Of a stretch of 64,000 nucleotides of DNA, positions 1-8,181 are shown one piece after another (within the stretch, counting starts at the first letter, position 1; each line of letters starts with the position of its first letter). Made by a program: the position numbers and the translations under genes. The notes under the pieces were generated by a model. The model was not told the DNA's origin. It did no database searches and saw only the letters and a program-made list of their open reading frames with translations. The stretch spans positions 1 through 64,000 of the forward strand of contig CAKRZR010000007.1 of assembly GCA_934433485.1 (NCBI GenBank). The letters run 5' to 3'. This stretch comes from an uncultured Eubacteriales bacterium (GTDB lineage: Bacteria; Bacillota; Clostridia; Oscillospirales; CAG-272).

Positions 1-289
1 ACATCAGCACCTCGGAAAACGGGGAGAACTGATGGGGAGAACAAGCAAAAATATTAAGTTAAGAATACCCGAAAAACTCCATAAAATCAAGGGATTCCGG
101 TCAGGGAGCTACCGAGTAGCGACCACGATTTCGAGTCAGTCCCGTTATGACCACTTCGATACGTCTCCGTTTACCATGTTATTATACCATATCCGCCGCA
201 GGTTTGCAAGAGCTTTTCTGAAAAAACTTGCGGGGATTTTTGCCGCCGTATTCCATTTATGAACCAATTGTAACTTTCTCCATCTCCTA
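1..289. other. Left edge, no supported gene
   Basis: No convincing gene was found here. A 76-codon frame on the plus strand (32-262) has no recognisable family, its composition does not look coding, and its 3' part overlaps a weak GCAAG/CTTGC hairpin followed by a T-rich stretch near 207-240 that could be the terminator of a gene outside the window. Confidence 0.4.
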
Positions 290-317
290 TTGACATTTCC
301 ACTCTAACGCGTTAGAA
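290..317 (+). promoter_or_regulatory. Probable promoter of the blaI-like gene
   Basis: TTGACA at 290-295 is followed after 16 bp by TTAGAA at 312-317. The -10 is weak, but the first operator palindrome overlaps it, as expected for a repressed promoter. Confidence 0.5.
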
Positions 318-343
318 CGGAAATGCATTCTAATCCATTAGAA
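303..343 (+). promoter_or_regulatory. Paired operator palindromes, putative BlaI-type binding sites
   Basis: A perfect 14-bp palindrome TCTAACGCGTTAGA (303-316) and a second dyad TTCTAATCCATTAGAA (328-343, 7-bp arms around CC) share the CTAA/TTAG half-sites and have centres 26 bp apart. They lie between the -35 and the start codon of the BlaI-like gene, so autoregulation by that repressor is the natural inference. The half-site differs from the TACA/TGTA core of staphylococcal BlaI/MecI operators. Confidence 0.65.
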
Positions 344-357
344 AGTGGCATCGCCAT

Positions 358-729
358 ATGCATCCACCGAAAATCTTTGAAAAGGAATACACCCTTTGTC
401 TGATCCTGTGGGACAAAGAACCGATTCGTCTGCGGGATCTGGCGCGGCTGTGCGAGACGGAGCTTGACTGGAAAACGACCACTACGTATACCGTCGTCAA
501 GCGGCTGTGCGACCGGGGGATTCTGCGGAATGAGGATTCCGTTATCACCTCGCTGGTTTCCAGGGAAGAAGCGCAGGCGGCCGAGATCGAGGAGCTGGTC
601 GACACAAAGTTCCAGGGCTCCCTCCCTGCCTTTTTCGCGGCGTTCACGCACAGACAGCGGCTGTCCGCGGAAGAAATCGACGAGCTGCAGGCCATGATCG
701 ACCGGGCACGGGAGGAGGGCGGCAAATGA
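358..729 (+). CDS. BlaI/MecI/CopY-family transcriptional repressor
   Basis: This 123-residue protein has the size and pattern of BlaI/MecI/CopY repressors: an N-terminal winged helix (about residues 5-70, with WKTTTTYTVVKRLCDRGIL as the recognition-helix region) followed by a helical dimerisation and cleavage region. Family members bind paired operators as dimers and are inactivated by proteolysis triggered by a BlaR1-type membrane sensor. Two palindromes lie directly upstream, and the stop codon overlaps the start of a BlaR1-like gene by ATGA, so the two are translationally coupled. No strong Shine-Dalgarno was seen before the ATG. The effector could be a beta-lactam, other cell-wall stress or copper; the sequence does not decide. 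Confidence 0.85.
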   Translation: MHPPKIFEKEYTLCLILWDKEPIRLRDLARLCETELDWKTTTTYTVVKRLCDRGILRNEDSVITSLVSREEAQAAEIEELVDTKFQGSLPAFFAAFTHRQRLSAEEIDELQAMIDRAREEGGK

Positions 730-2037
730 CGAACCTTTTCCTGCGAATCCTGCAAAAGGGGCGCCGCGGCGTCTGTCGTTCTCGTGGTTTCCCTGCTGCT
801 GCGGTTCACGATCCTACGCAAGGCACCGAAATGGCTCTGCGTCGTACTCTGGCGGCCATCCGCCTTGTCTGCCCTGTCGCACTGGAAAGTACAGCCAGTC
901 TGATGCCGCGGGAAGTCTCAACCGTCGTATCCCTTGCGGACACATCGTCCGCGCAGGAAAGCTCGCACAACGCAATCGTTCCGGAGACGGCAAGTCAGCC
1001 TGCCGCAGAACACACACAGATATATCCCCTGCTTGCACGCTTCTACTGTCTCGGCGTCGCGGGAATGCTTGCGTATATGCTCATCTCCACACTGCGCGTG
1101 CGCCGTCTTGTCCGGAAAGCGGTGCGTCTGCGGGACAATGTGTATATCTGTGCCGGGCTCCCATCTCCATTCGTCGCCGGGCTCATACACCCGCGCATTT
1201 ATCTGCGGGATATATCGGACGATGTGCCGTATATTCTCGCACACGAACGGACGCACATCCGTCGGCTCGATCCCCTGTGGAAAGCTATCGGATTTGCGAT
1301 CCTCGCCTTTTACTGGTTCCACCCGCCTGTATGGCTCTGGTACCATATGCTCCGCCGCGACATAGAGCTTGCGTGCGATGAGAAAACGGTACATACCCTC
1401 TCGGCGACAGAGCGCGCCGACTATTCCGCGGTTCTCCTGCAATACAGTACCTCCCGCTGTGCCGGTCTCCGGCTCTGCTTCGGCGACGCGGGTGTGAAAA
1501 CCAGGATCCGCGCGGTGCTTTCCTACAAAAAGCCGACGCTGTGGTGCCTGCGCGGCAATTCTCGCCTGTATCGCGCTGACAGCGTGTTTTCTGACAGATC
1601 CGCTATCGGATCCTGTCCGGCTCTATCGGATCACGGAAGCGGAATGGCCTCCGGAGAATAGCGATACCATATACACGTTTTCCAATAGTCCGCCCCATAC
1701 AGCCTATAATTTTGATGACGCTGCGATTATCTGCGCATTCCGTTCTGTACCGGGGGACAGCGACGGCGCCCGGTTTATCCCCGAAAATCTTGTGTACTGG
1801 CCCGGCTGGGAGCTCAAGAACGACGGCTATGCCCTGTATCTGCGAAACGACTTGCCGGAAGACGTGCGGATGACGATCTATCGAAGCGCGGACGACAAGC
1901 GGCTGACCGGCGTCACGATCGCGGCGGGAGAAAGTGCCGCGTATGTTCTGGAATGCAGTAATGTCTGGTATATGGGCATCCAATCGCCGAGCAATACCGC
2001 CCCCGCGTTTTACTGTGCGGTTCAGCCCCGAGAATAA
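726..2037 (+). pseudogene. BlaR1-like M56 metallopeptidase sensor, three frameshifts
   Basis: The gene starts in an ATGA overlap with the BlaI-like repressor and encodes an M56-family sensor: a membrane segment, the zinc site HERTHIRRLDP with the downstream ELACDEK glutamate, and a C-terminal extracellular part. The reading frame is broken. The first transmembrane helix (ASVVLVVSLLLRF) is in a different frame from about 757 to 850. The frame is restored over the protease region. From about 1549 to the TAA at 2035-2037 the last membrane helix (AAILACIALTACFLT) and the sensor tail continue in the alternative frame. Three indels in one gene, with none seen in its neighbours, point to gene decay, though local sequencing error is possible. 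Intact, the product would be about 435 residues. It would have signalled to the BlaI-like repressor. Confidence 0.8.
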
Positions 2038-2043
2038 GACACA

Positions 2044-2083
2044 AACGAACCTCCGGATCGGTGGATCCAGAGGTTCGTTTTTT
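2044..2083. terminator. Intrinsic terminator between convergent genes
   Basis: Arms AACGAACCTC (2044-2053) and GAGGTTCGTT (2070-2079) form a perfect stem, followed on the plus strand by a T run. It ends the blaI/blaR1 unit. On the minus strand it lies just beyond rplA with a poorer U tract, so it may serve both. Confidence 0.85.
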
Positions 2084-2144
2084 GCTGTGTATTATTTCGA
2101 GAGCGGTGTGGATCGCTCCACAATTCAGCTTATCTTATCCCCAC

Positions 2145-2837
2145 TCAGCCGAGCTTCGCGCTGTTGACCTTGATGCCGGGGCCCATGGTGGACGCGACGA
2201 CGCAGCTCTTGATATACTGACCCTTTGCGGCGGCCGGTCTTGCCTTGATGACAGCGCCGACGAGAGCGTTGAAGTTCTCCTGGAGCTTGTCCTTACCGAA
2301 GGAAGCCTTGCCGATCGGGCAGTGGATGATGTTGGTCTTGTCGAGACGGTACTCGATCTTACCAGCCTTGGCTTCGTGAACAGCCTTGGCAACGTCCATG
2401 GTAACGGTACCGGCCTTCGGGTTCGGCATGAGGCCCTTAGGACCGAGCACACGACCGAGACGACCGATGGTACCCATCATGTCCGGCGTAGCGATGACAA
2501 CGTCGAAATCGAACCAGTTTTCCTTCTGGATCTTTTCTACGAGATCGGTATCGCCGACAAATTCCGCACCGGCAGCTCTTGCCTGATCTGCTCTTTCGCC
2601 CTTTGCGAAAACGAGGACGCGGACGGTCTTACCGGTGCCGTTCGGGAGAACGATGGCGCCGCGAACCTGCTGGTCAGCGTGACGGGAGTCAACGCCCAGA
2701 CGGAGATGGATCTCCACGGTCTCGTCGAACTTCGCCTTGGAGGTCTGGCAAACCAGATCCATAGCCTCAGCGGGATCGTACAGCTTGCTCTTTTCGATCA
2801 GCTTTACGCTGTCTACGTATTTCTTACCCTTAAACAT
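2145..2837 (-). CDS. rplA: 50S ribosomal protein L1
   Basis: The 230-residue product is full-length L1, the protein of the mobile L1 stalk near the ribosomal E site, which also represses its own operon by binding mRNA. Recognisable segments include the N-terminal GKKYVDSVKLIEKSKLYDP, the central MGTIGRLGRVLGPKGLMPNP and the C-terminal TMGPGIKVN. A GAGGAGG site precedes the ATG. It is the last gene of the rpmG-secE-nusG-rplK-rplA run. The rplJ and rplL genes that usually follow are absent: the next gene is on the other strand. Confidence 0.98.
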   Translation of the reverse strand: MFKGKKYVDSVKLIEKSKLYDPAEAMDLVCQTSKAKFDETVEIHLRLGVDSRHADQQVRGAIVLPNGTGKTVRVLVFAKGERADQARAAGAEFVGDTDLVEKIQKENWFDFDVVIATPDMMGTIGRLGRVLGPKGLMPNPKAGTVTMDVAKAVHEAKAGKIEYRLDKTNIIHCPIGKASFGKDKLQENFNALVGAVIKARPAAAKGQYIKSCVVASTMGPGIKVNSAKLG

Positions 2838-2851
2838 CGTTCCAGTCCTCC

Positions 2852-3277
2852 TCAGTCTTCTACCACAACGCCCATGGAGCGTGCGGTGCCGGCGATCATG
2901 CTCATTGCGGCTTCGATGGAACCGGCGTTCAGATCCTTCATCTTGGTTTCAGCGATCTGGCGAACCTGGTCCTTCTTGATGGTCGCAACCTTGGTCTTAT
3001 TCGGTGTCGGAGAAGCGGTTTCGATGCCGCACGCCTTCTTGATGAGAACCGGCGCCGGCGGGGTCTTGGTGATGAACGTGAAGGAACGGTCTGCGTATAC
3101 GGTGATCACAACTGGGATGATCAGACCGATGTCGTTCTTGGTGCGTTCGTTGAATTCCTTGGTGAAGTTCGGGATTGCAACGCCATATGCACCGAGTGCA
3201 GGACCTACAGGCGGCTGCGGAGTAGCCTTACCGGCAGGAAGCTGCAGCTTGATATAGCCAATAATTTTCTTTGCCAT
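2852..3277 (-). CDS. rplK: 50S ribosomal protein L11
   Basis: The 141-residue product is L11, which binds the GTPase-associated centre of 23S rRNA and contacts EF-G and thiopeptide antibiotics. The N-terminal proline-rich LPAGKATPQPPVGPALG and the C-terminal RNA-binding domain are intact. GGAGG lies upstream of the ATG. Only 14 bp separate it from rplA, so the two are co-transcribed. Downstream of nusG there is a 127-bp gap before this gene in which no terminator was seen. Confidence 0.98.
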   Translation of the reverse strand: MAKKIIGYIKLQLPAGKATPQPPVGPALGAYGVAIPNFTKEFNERTKNDIGLIIPVVITVYADRSFTFITKTPPAPVLIKKACGIETASPTPNKTKVATIKKDQVRQIAETKMKDLNAGSIEAAMSMIAGTARSMGVVVED

Positions 3278-3404
3278 AGCAAATTTCCTCCATATGTGGT
3301 TTCTGACGGAAGATACAGAATGAATTTTATCTTCCTCCCACTGCGGCAGTGCTTTGCGGGAATGCGGGGAACTGCCATGCCCCAGTCATTATGGATGGAC
3401 GGAA

Positions 3405-3953
3405 TTATTCCGCCGCTTTTTTGACGTGCTTGCGCTCCAGTGTGACGGTCATGTCTCTGCCCACCGTCGGGACAACCACAGTGACCTCTTTGCCGTCGTC
3501 GGAAATGGCGGTGACGCGTCCGCTGTAGCCGCGGAACATACCGTCCACGATGTCCACATTGTCGCCGACCGCAACGCCGACGGTGGTCGTGACGCGCCCT
3601 TCCTCCGGCAAAAACGCCGCGACTTCATCATCGGTCAGCGGAACCGGCTTGGATCCGGGTCCGACAAAGCCGGTCACGCCCGTGATGTTGCGGACGATGT
3701 GCCAGGTCTCGTCGGTCATGACCATCTTGATGAATACATACGCCGGCATGATTTTGGACTCGACTTCCTTGTCGCGCGAGCCGTCCGACTCCACGACCGT
3801 TTCCGTCGGGATCCGGATGTCCGTGATGACATCCTCCATGCCGCGGTTCTTCACGATCTGCTCGAGATTCTGCTTGACCTTGTTTTCGTAGCCTGAGTAC
3901 GTATGCGCCACATACCACCGCAAGCCAACATTCATTTCATTGATATCGCTCAT
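3405..3953 (-). CDS. nusG: Transcription termination/antitermination factor NusG
   Basis: The 182-residue product matches NusG. The NGN domain (WYVAHTYSGYENKVKQNLEQ at about residues 13-32) binds RNA polymerase, and the C-terminal KOW domain carries GDNVDIVDGMFRGYSGRV. NusG modulates pausing and, with partner proteins, termination and ribosome coupling. The ATG is preceded by AAGGAGCC. It lies in the classical secE-nusG-rplK order, but the 200-bp gap from secE holds a copy of the dispersed intergenic repeat. Confidence 0.97.
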   Translation of the reverse strand: MSDINEMNVGLRWYVAHTYSGYENKVKQNLEQIVKNRGMEDVITDIRIPTETVVESDGSRDKEVESKIMPAYVFIKMVMTDETWHIVRNITGVTGFVGPGSKPVPLTDDEVAAFLPEEGRVTTTVGVAVGDNVDIVDGMFRGYSGRVTAISDDGKEVTVVVPTVGRDMTVTLERKHVKKAAE

Positions 3954-3983
3954 TGCAGGCTCCTTATTTCTGGATCACAATTT

Positions 3984-4051
3984 TGGGGGACGAGGGGAAC
4001 GGGGGAACGCGGCTTTTGAAAAAGCCTGGCAAAACTTTTTATAAAAAGAGG
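3984..4051 (+). repeat. Dispersed intergenic repeat, copy A
   Basis: This copy reads GGGGACGAGGGGAACG, then GGAACGCGGCTTTTGAAAA, then AGCCTGGCAAAACTTTTTAT and AAAAAGAGG. Copies of the same order of blocks occur at 9958-10027 (inverted), 18727-18866 (foldback) and 36027-36092. It sits inside the secE-nusG gap. The core GCTTTTGAAAAAGC is self-complementary. Confidence 0.75.
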
Positions 4052-4155
4052 GAAAAATACAGTTTGCGCAAATCCGGACTACGCTTTCACCGGCTCTTTT
4101 CTGTTCCTCGGCATCCCTGTTCTTTACGAATAAAATCGGTTGGGAACTTCTGTGA

Positions 4156-4425
4156 TCAGATGAGGCGGCTCAGTCCCACGATTGCGGCGGAGAAGCCGTA
4201 GTCGAGAAGACCGACAACGACGCTGCAGATGAGGACGCAGACGATGACCAGAATGGTATTGTAACGGACCGTTTTCGGGCTTGCCCACGCGATCTTCTTT
4301 GCTTCGGAGCGGAGAGAACGGAACCATGCGCCCATGCGCTTCCAGACAGACGGCTTATCGGACTTCGGCTTCGCGTCCTTTACCGGCTTTTCGGCAGCCT
4401 GGGTTTTCTTTTCATTTTCAGCCAT
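4156..4425 (-). CDS. secE: Protein translocase subunit SecE
   Basis: The 89-residue product is a Gram-positive SecE: a charged N-terminal tail (KKTQAAEKPVKDAKPKSDK), the amphipathic helix VWKRMGAWFRSLRSEAKKI, then a single transmembrane helix (about residues 60-80, TILVIVCVLICSVVVGLLDYG). SecE clamps SecY in the plasma-membrane translocon. GAAGGAG precedes the ATG. It lies 19 bp after rpmG, the usual rpmG-secE-nusG order. Confidence 0.95.
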   Translation of the reverse strand: MAENEKKTQAAEKPVKDAKPKSDKPSVWKRMGAWFRSLRSEAKKIAWASPKTVRYNTILVIVCVLICSVVVGLLDYGFSAAIVGLSRLI

Positions 4426-4444
4426 TGGTTTGCTCCTTCAATAA

Positions 4445-4594
4445 TTACTTTGTTTCTCTGTGCAAAGTGTGCTTACGGCAAAAACGGCAGTACTTGTTCA
4501 GCTCTAATCTGTCGGGGTCATTCTTCTTGTTTTTCTTGGTATCATAATTGCGCTGTTTGCATTCGCTGCAAGCAAGAGTAATCTTCACTCTCAT
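4445..4594 (-). CDS. rpmG: 50S ribosomal protein L33
   Basis: The 49-residue product is L33 of the zinc-binding (C+) type, with two CxxC pairs (CSEC near residue 10 and CRFC near residue 35). The start is the ATG read from 4594 downward, set by AGGAGG 8-9 bp upstream; a longer open frame extends upstream but has no ribosome site. It is the first gene of the rpmG-secE-nusG-rplK-rplA operon, with a strong promoter about 165 bp upstream. Confidence 0.95.
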   Translation of the reverse strand: MRVKITLACSECKQRNYDTKKNKKNDPDRLELNKYCRFCRKHTLHRETK

Positions 4595-4756
4595 GTTGAC
4601 GGCACCTCCTGTATGAATTTCGGCGGTTGCGCGGGATTCCCGGCGTGCGCCATAGAATTTGTACCTCCCTCTGCCGGAGAGGACTCCAAAACAGGCGCTT
4701 CGCGATGACCGGCACGAAAACGCACAAAAAAAGAGCCTCCTGCGTGAGGTACCATA

Positions 4757-4785
4757 AGTATACCACACATTGGGGGCTCTGTCAA
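4757..4785 (-). promoter_or_regulatory. Sigma-A promoter of the rpmG-secE-nusG-rplKA operon
   Basis: Read on the minus strand, TTGACA (4780-4785) and TATACT (4757-4762) are separated by exactly 17 bp. The leader to rpmG is about 160 nt and contains a small CCTC/GAGG hairpin followed by CTCTTTTTTT, a possible weak attenuator. Confidence 0.88.
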
Positions 4786-4838
4786 TGGGATTTGCGAAAA
4801 TTCTACAATTATAATGGGGAAAATCCGCACCGCGGGGG

Positions 4839-5030
4839 TCATTCCTCCTTTGGCAGCGGGGTGAGGATCGGTTTCCCGTCCGCGTCAATGAGCGGGGTCA
4901 CGCCGGAGCCGTACACTAAGAGATAGGTCACGCCGGTCTCGCGATCCACAAGCAGCACGCGCCCGGTACCCATGATCACGGATCCCTCATCCTCCAGCAG
5001 CACAAAGCGTTCCTCATTCTGTTTTTTCAT
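4839..5030 (-). CDS. Small DUF6440-like protein
   Basis: The 63-residue protein has no signal peptide or membrane segment. Its pattern (a FVLLEDEGSVIMGTGRVLLVD start, a central TGVTYLLVYGSGVTPLIDADG and a short PLPKEE end) resembles small DUF6440 proteins, which have no known function. GGAGGAAG precedes the ATG. It lies upstream of the rpmG promoter on the same strand and is probably transcribed separately. The family assignment is from memory of the pattern and is moderate. Confidence 0.65.
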   Translation of the reverse strand: MKKQNEERFVLLEDEGSVIMGTGRVLLVDRETGVTYLLVYGSGVTPLIDADGKPILTPLPKEE

Positions 5031-5143
5031 GGCTTCCTCCCATTATTCTGCCGTGTCGGGCAGATTTCTTTTGAGATGAGTATACCGGATTTCACGCGGT
5101 CACGCAAGAGGGATTCTGTAAAATACAGGCAAATTCCGATCTC

Positions 5144-6586
5144 TCAATATCTGCCGATCGGCGGTGTGACGTAATCGGGCAGCGGGCAGCGGTATTGTCC
5201 GCCGTTTTTCTGCTGCAGCTCCGCCTTTGCTTTCTCGATGGCGGCGGGATCGTCCATGGTGCGGATGGCGGCAAGGGTCATGACCTCGGCGGCGCGTTGC
5301 ATGCCCTTCATGCCGATAGCGGAGCAGGCGAACGCCGTATTCTGCCACGAATGGCCGACATTGCCGAGACACGCGGTCGCCACGTGCACCATCACGGTCG
5401 GAGTCGCGTAACCCACGTCGCCGACATCCGTGGAGCCGGAGCTGTAGGCGGTCTCTTTCGCGTTGAACGGATGCACCGTGCTGTCCAGCGGTTTTTCGAG
5501 TACGTCCGCAAGGGTTTCGGGATCGAAATACGCCGAGAGCTTTTCGCGGATGCCGATCATCGTCTGGCGCGGATAGGTGTGCAGAAACCGCTTCGCGAGC
5601 GCGTAATCCTCTTCCGTCCAATCCGGCGCGCCAAGCTCCCGCATGCACTCGTCCGCAATCGCGCCGAGCACCCGGTTCGCACGGTAATCGGAAAACGCCA
5701 TGGTAATCTCGTAGCGCATTTCCGTACCGGTCATGAGTGATGCGCCCTTTGCCACATCGACGACTCTGGCGAACAGCTCGTCCACCTGGCTGACCTTCGG
5801 TGCGCGCACCTCATATTTGATGACGGCGTGGCTCTGGACGACGTTCGGCGCCGTTCCGCCCGGATCGGAATACGCATAGTGAATGCGCGCCGCGTCGATC
5901 ATGTGCTCCCGGAGATAGTTGCAGCCGACATTCATGAGTTCTACGGCGTCCAGTGCGCTTCTGCCGAGATGCGGCTCCGCACCCGCATGCGCCGCCACGC
6001 CGTCAAAGATGAAATTCGCGCCCATGATCGCCACACTGGAACGGGAACCGACCTCATTGATCGAGGACGGATGCCACGTATATGCGAAATCCACGTCGTC
6101 AAAGTACCCCGCACGCGCGATGAACTGCTTTGCACCGGCGCCCTCCTCCGCGGGACAACCGAAGAAGAGCACGCAGCCGTCCTTTTTCTCCCGGATGAGG
6201 TATTCCTTCAGCGCAATCGCCGCCGCGTAGCAGCCCGCGCCGAGCAGATTGTGTCCGCAGCCGTGTCCCGCGCCGCCCGGTGTGACAGGCTCGTATTCCG
6301 GCGTCGCCGCGCATTGACTGAGCCCGGACAGCGCGTCGTATTCCGCGAGAAACGCCATCCTCGGTCTGCCGGAGCCGCACACATACGACGCCACAAACGC
6401 CGTCGGTATGCCCGCGATCCCCTCTTCAATGGTAAATCCTTCCTTTTTCAGCGCTTCGATCAGCACAGCCGCGGATTTCACTTCCTCATACGCCAGCTCC
6501 GCGTATTCCCAGATCTCCCGCGCCAGCGTCGTCGCCGCATCCATCTGTGCACCCACAAGGGATTTTGTCATTTCGATATCGTTCAT
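5144..6586 (-). CDS. M20-family amidohydrolase, AbgB-like
   Basis: The 480-residue product is an M20 dinuclear-zinc amidohydrolase closest in pattern to AbgB, subunit B of p-aminobenzoyl-glutamate hydrolase. Visible motifs are the metal ligand stretch GHGCGHNLLGAG, the catalytic-glutamate motif PAEEGAGAK, the dimerisation-domain GAAAHAGAEPHLGRSALDA-like segment (here GVAAHAGAEPHLG) and a C-terminal SGSTDVGDVGY with GHSWQNTAF. The start at 6586 has AAAGGA 8 bp upstream; a longer frame begins at a TTG at 6634 without a ribosome site. It follows an amino-acid ABC operon on the same strand, separated by 160 bp holding a palindromic repeat, so a role in hydrolysing an imported acyl-amino acid or peptide is plausible but unproven. 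Confidence 0.88.
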   Translation of the reverse strand: MNDIEMTKSLVGAQMDAATTLAREIWEYAELAYEEVKSAAVLIEALKKEGFTIEEGIAGIPTAFVASYVCGSGRPRMAFLAEYDALSGLSQCAATPEYEPVTPGGAGHGCGHNLLGAGCYAAAIALKEYLIREKKDGCVLFFGCPAEEGAGAKQFIARAGYFDDVDFAYTWHPSSINEVGSRSSVAIMGANFIFDGVAAHAGAEPHLGRSALDAVELMNVGCNYLREHMIDAARIHYAYSDPGGTAPNVVQSHAVIKYEVRAPKVSQVDELFARVVDVAKGASLMTGTEMRYEITMAFSDYRANRVLGAIADECMRELGAPDWTEEDYALAKRFLHTYPRQTMIGIREKLSAYFDPETLADVLEKPLDSTVHPFNAKETAYSSGSTDVGDVGYATPTVMVHVATACLGNVGHSWQNTAFACSAIGMKGMQRAAEVMTLAAIRTMDDPAAIEKAKAELQQKNGGQYRCPLPDYVTPPIGRY

Positions 6587-6642
6587 TTGTCGTATCCTTT
6601 CGTTGTATTGCAACAACAGCATTCCTTTTCGCAATCATCCCC

Positions 6643-6686
6643 GACTCCCTCCCGAGGGAGCTGTCACCGCAGTGACTGAGGGAGTC
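6643..6686. repeat. Three-armed palindromic repeat (REP/MITE-like)
   Basis: Outer arms GACTCCCTC (6643-6651) and GAGGGAGTC (6678-6686) enclose GTCAC-CGCA-GTGAC (6663-6676). The left arm can alternatively pair as CTCCCTC-CC-GAGGGAG (6645-6660). The unit resembles short palindromes scattered in gut clostridial genomes. It sits between the ABC ATPase stop and the M20 gene and may act as a transcript boundary. Confidence 0.7.
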
Positions 6687-6748
6687 AGAAAAAGCTCTCC
6701 CATCCCAGCACTATGCCAAGACAATTTTTCGCACATTTCTGTCCTCTA

Positions 6749-7483
6749 TCACAGAACCATACTGAGGAACCGAATCGTCGCCGGATCGCGCGGACTTGTG
6801 AAAATCTGTGCGGGCGGTCCCTCTTCCTTGATGATGCCGTCGCTGATGAACAGGACGCGGTCGGACACCTCGCGCGCGAAGCCCATTTCGTGGGTCACAA
6901 TGAGAATCGTCATGCCGCTGCGGGTCAACTCCTCGATGACGTGCAGCACCTCCTTGACCATCTCCGGATCGAGCGCCGACGTCGGTTCGTCAAAGAGCAT
7001 GACCTGCGGCTGCATCGCCAGCGCCCGCACAATCGCCAGCCGCTGCTTTTGTCCGCCGGAGAGCTTGCGCGGGTATTCCTCCGCCTTCTCCGCCAGTCCC
7101 ACACGCGTGAGTAACGCCATCGCGTCCTCACGCGCCTTTTCCTTCGGGATCTTCTTTTCAAGAATCGGCGCGAGCGTCACGTTTTCAAGCACCGTCATGT
7201 TCGGGAATACATTGAAGTGCTGGAACACCATGCCGACCTCCTGCCGCAGCCGCATGACGTCCGCTTTTTTACCCGTCACCTCCGTGCCGTTATAAAACAC
7301 CTTGCCGCCGTCCGGGATCTCCAACCGGTTTATGCAGCGCAGAAAGGTCGATTTGCCGCCGCCGGACGGACCGATGATGGACACCACCTCGCCGCGCCGG
7401 ATCTCCGTGGTAATGCCGCGCAGCACCTCCAGTTTTCCGAAGTGCTTGCATAGATTTTCCGTACGAATGATTGCTTCAGTCAC
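6749..7483 (-). CDS. Polar amino-acid ABC transporter, ATP-binding protein
   Basis: This is a GlnQ/HisP-type ATPase with Walker A GPSGGGKST, the Q-loop region VFQHFNVFPNMTV, signature LSGGQKQR, Walker B VMLFDEPTSALDP and the H-loop IVTHEMGFA. The start is taken as GTG at 7483, giving 244 residues, because AAAGGAGG lies 10 bp before it inside the permease 3' end; an ATG at 7504 would put that site inside the gene. Its start overlaps the permease stop (GTGACTGA), so translation is coupled. It energises import of a polar amino acid with the permease and binding protein encoded upstream. Confidence 0.95.
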   Translation of the reverse strand: MTEAIIRTENLCKHFGKLEVLRGITTEIRRGEVVSIIGPSGGGKSTFLRCINRLEIPDGGKVFYNGTEVTGKKADVMRLRQEVGMVFQHFNVFPNMTVLENVTLAPILEKKIPKEKAREDAMALLTRVGLAEKAEEYPRKLSGGQKQRLAIVRALAMQPQVMLFDEPTSALDPEMVKEVLHVIEELTRSGMTILIVTHEMGFAREVSDRVLFISDGIIKEEGPPAQIFTSPRDPATIRFLSMVL

Positions 7484-8135
7484 TGAGTGCAAACCTCCTT
7501 TCAATGAGCTGCAGAACTCTGGACAACAGGAAATTCAAAAGAAAGTAAATCGCGCCGACGATCACCAGCGACTGCAGGGCAAGAAATGTCGCGCTCTGCA
7601 CCGTCTTGAAGCTCGTCATCAGCTCGCCGACAAAGAATACGGACGCCAGCGACGTGCCCTTGACGGTGGAAATGCACTCGTTGCACAGGGCGGGCAGGAT
7701 GTTCTTCGTCGCCTGCGGCAGGATCACGCGGGTCATCACGTGCCGCTCCGACAGTCCGATGCTGCGCGCCGCCTCCCATTGTCCGCGATCCACGGCGCCG
7801 ATCCCGGCACGGATGATCTCGGCGATAAAGGCGGACGCGTTCACAGCAAGGGCGGCGATGATGCACTGCATATCCGACAGCTCAAACGGCAGAATCTTCG
7901 GCAGCGCGATCCAGAAGAAGTACAGCTGCAAAAGGATCGGCGTACCGCGCAGAATCTCCACGTACACCTTCGTAAATCCCTTGGCGACCGGGTTCCGGCT
8001 CATGCGCAAAAGCGCGACAAGCACACCGATCAGCGTACCGCAGAACACTGTCGCCGCCGAGATCCAGAGCGTTCCCCACAGACCGGAGAGATACACCGGA
8101 TAGTATTTTACAAGAATTTTGATGATCTTTTCCAT
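7476..8135 (-). CDS. Polar amino-acid ABC transporter, permease
   Basis: The 219-residue HisM/GlnP-type inner-membrane permease has about five hydrophobic segments and the EAA-loop pattern EAARSIGLSERHVMTRVILPQA that contacts the ATPase. The N-terminal segment GLWGTLWISAATVFCGTLIGVLVALLR-type helix is typical of the family. One permease gene is present, so it probably works as a homodimer. It lies 46 bp after the binding-protein gene and overlaps the ATPase gene. Confidence 0.95.
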   Translation of the reverse strand: MEKIIKILVKYYPVYLSGLWGTLWISAATVFCGTLIGVLVALLRMSRNPVAKGFTKVYVEILRGTPILLQLYFFWIALPKILPFELSDMQCIIAALAVNASAFIAEIIRAGIGAVDRGQWEAARSIGLSERHVMTRVILPQATKNILPALCNECISTVKGTSLASVFFVGELMTSFKTVQSATFLALQSLVIVGAIYFLLNFLLSRVLQLIERRFALSD

Positions 8136-8181
8136 ATTGTTTCCGCTCAGCGGCTCCCTGTCGTTTCGATTTCGCGCTTCC

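Noticed and set aside
32..262. 76-codon frame at the left edge
   Set aside because: No family, no coding-like composition, and it overlaps a possible terminator hairpin.
2061..3257. A 398-codon plus-strand frame across rplA and rplK
   Set aside because: Antisense to two intact ribosomal protein genes.
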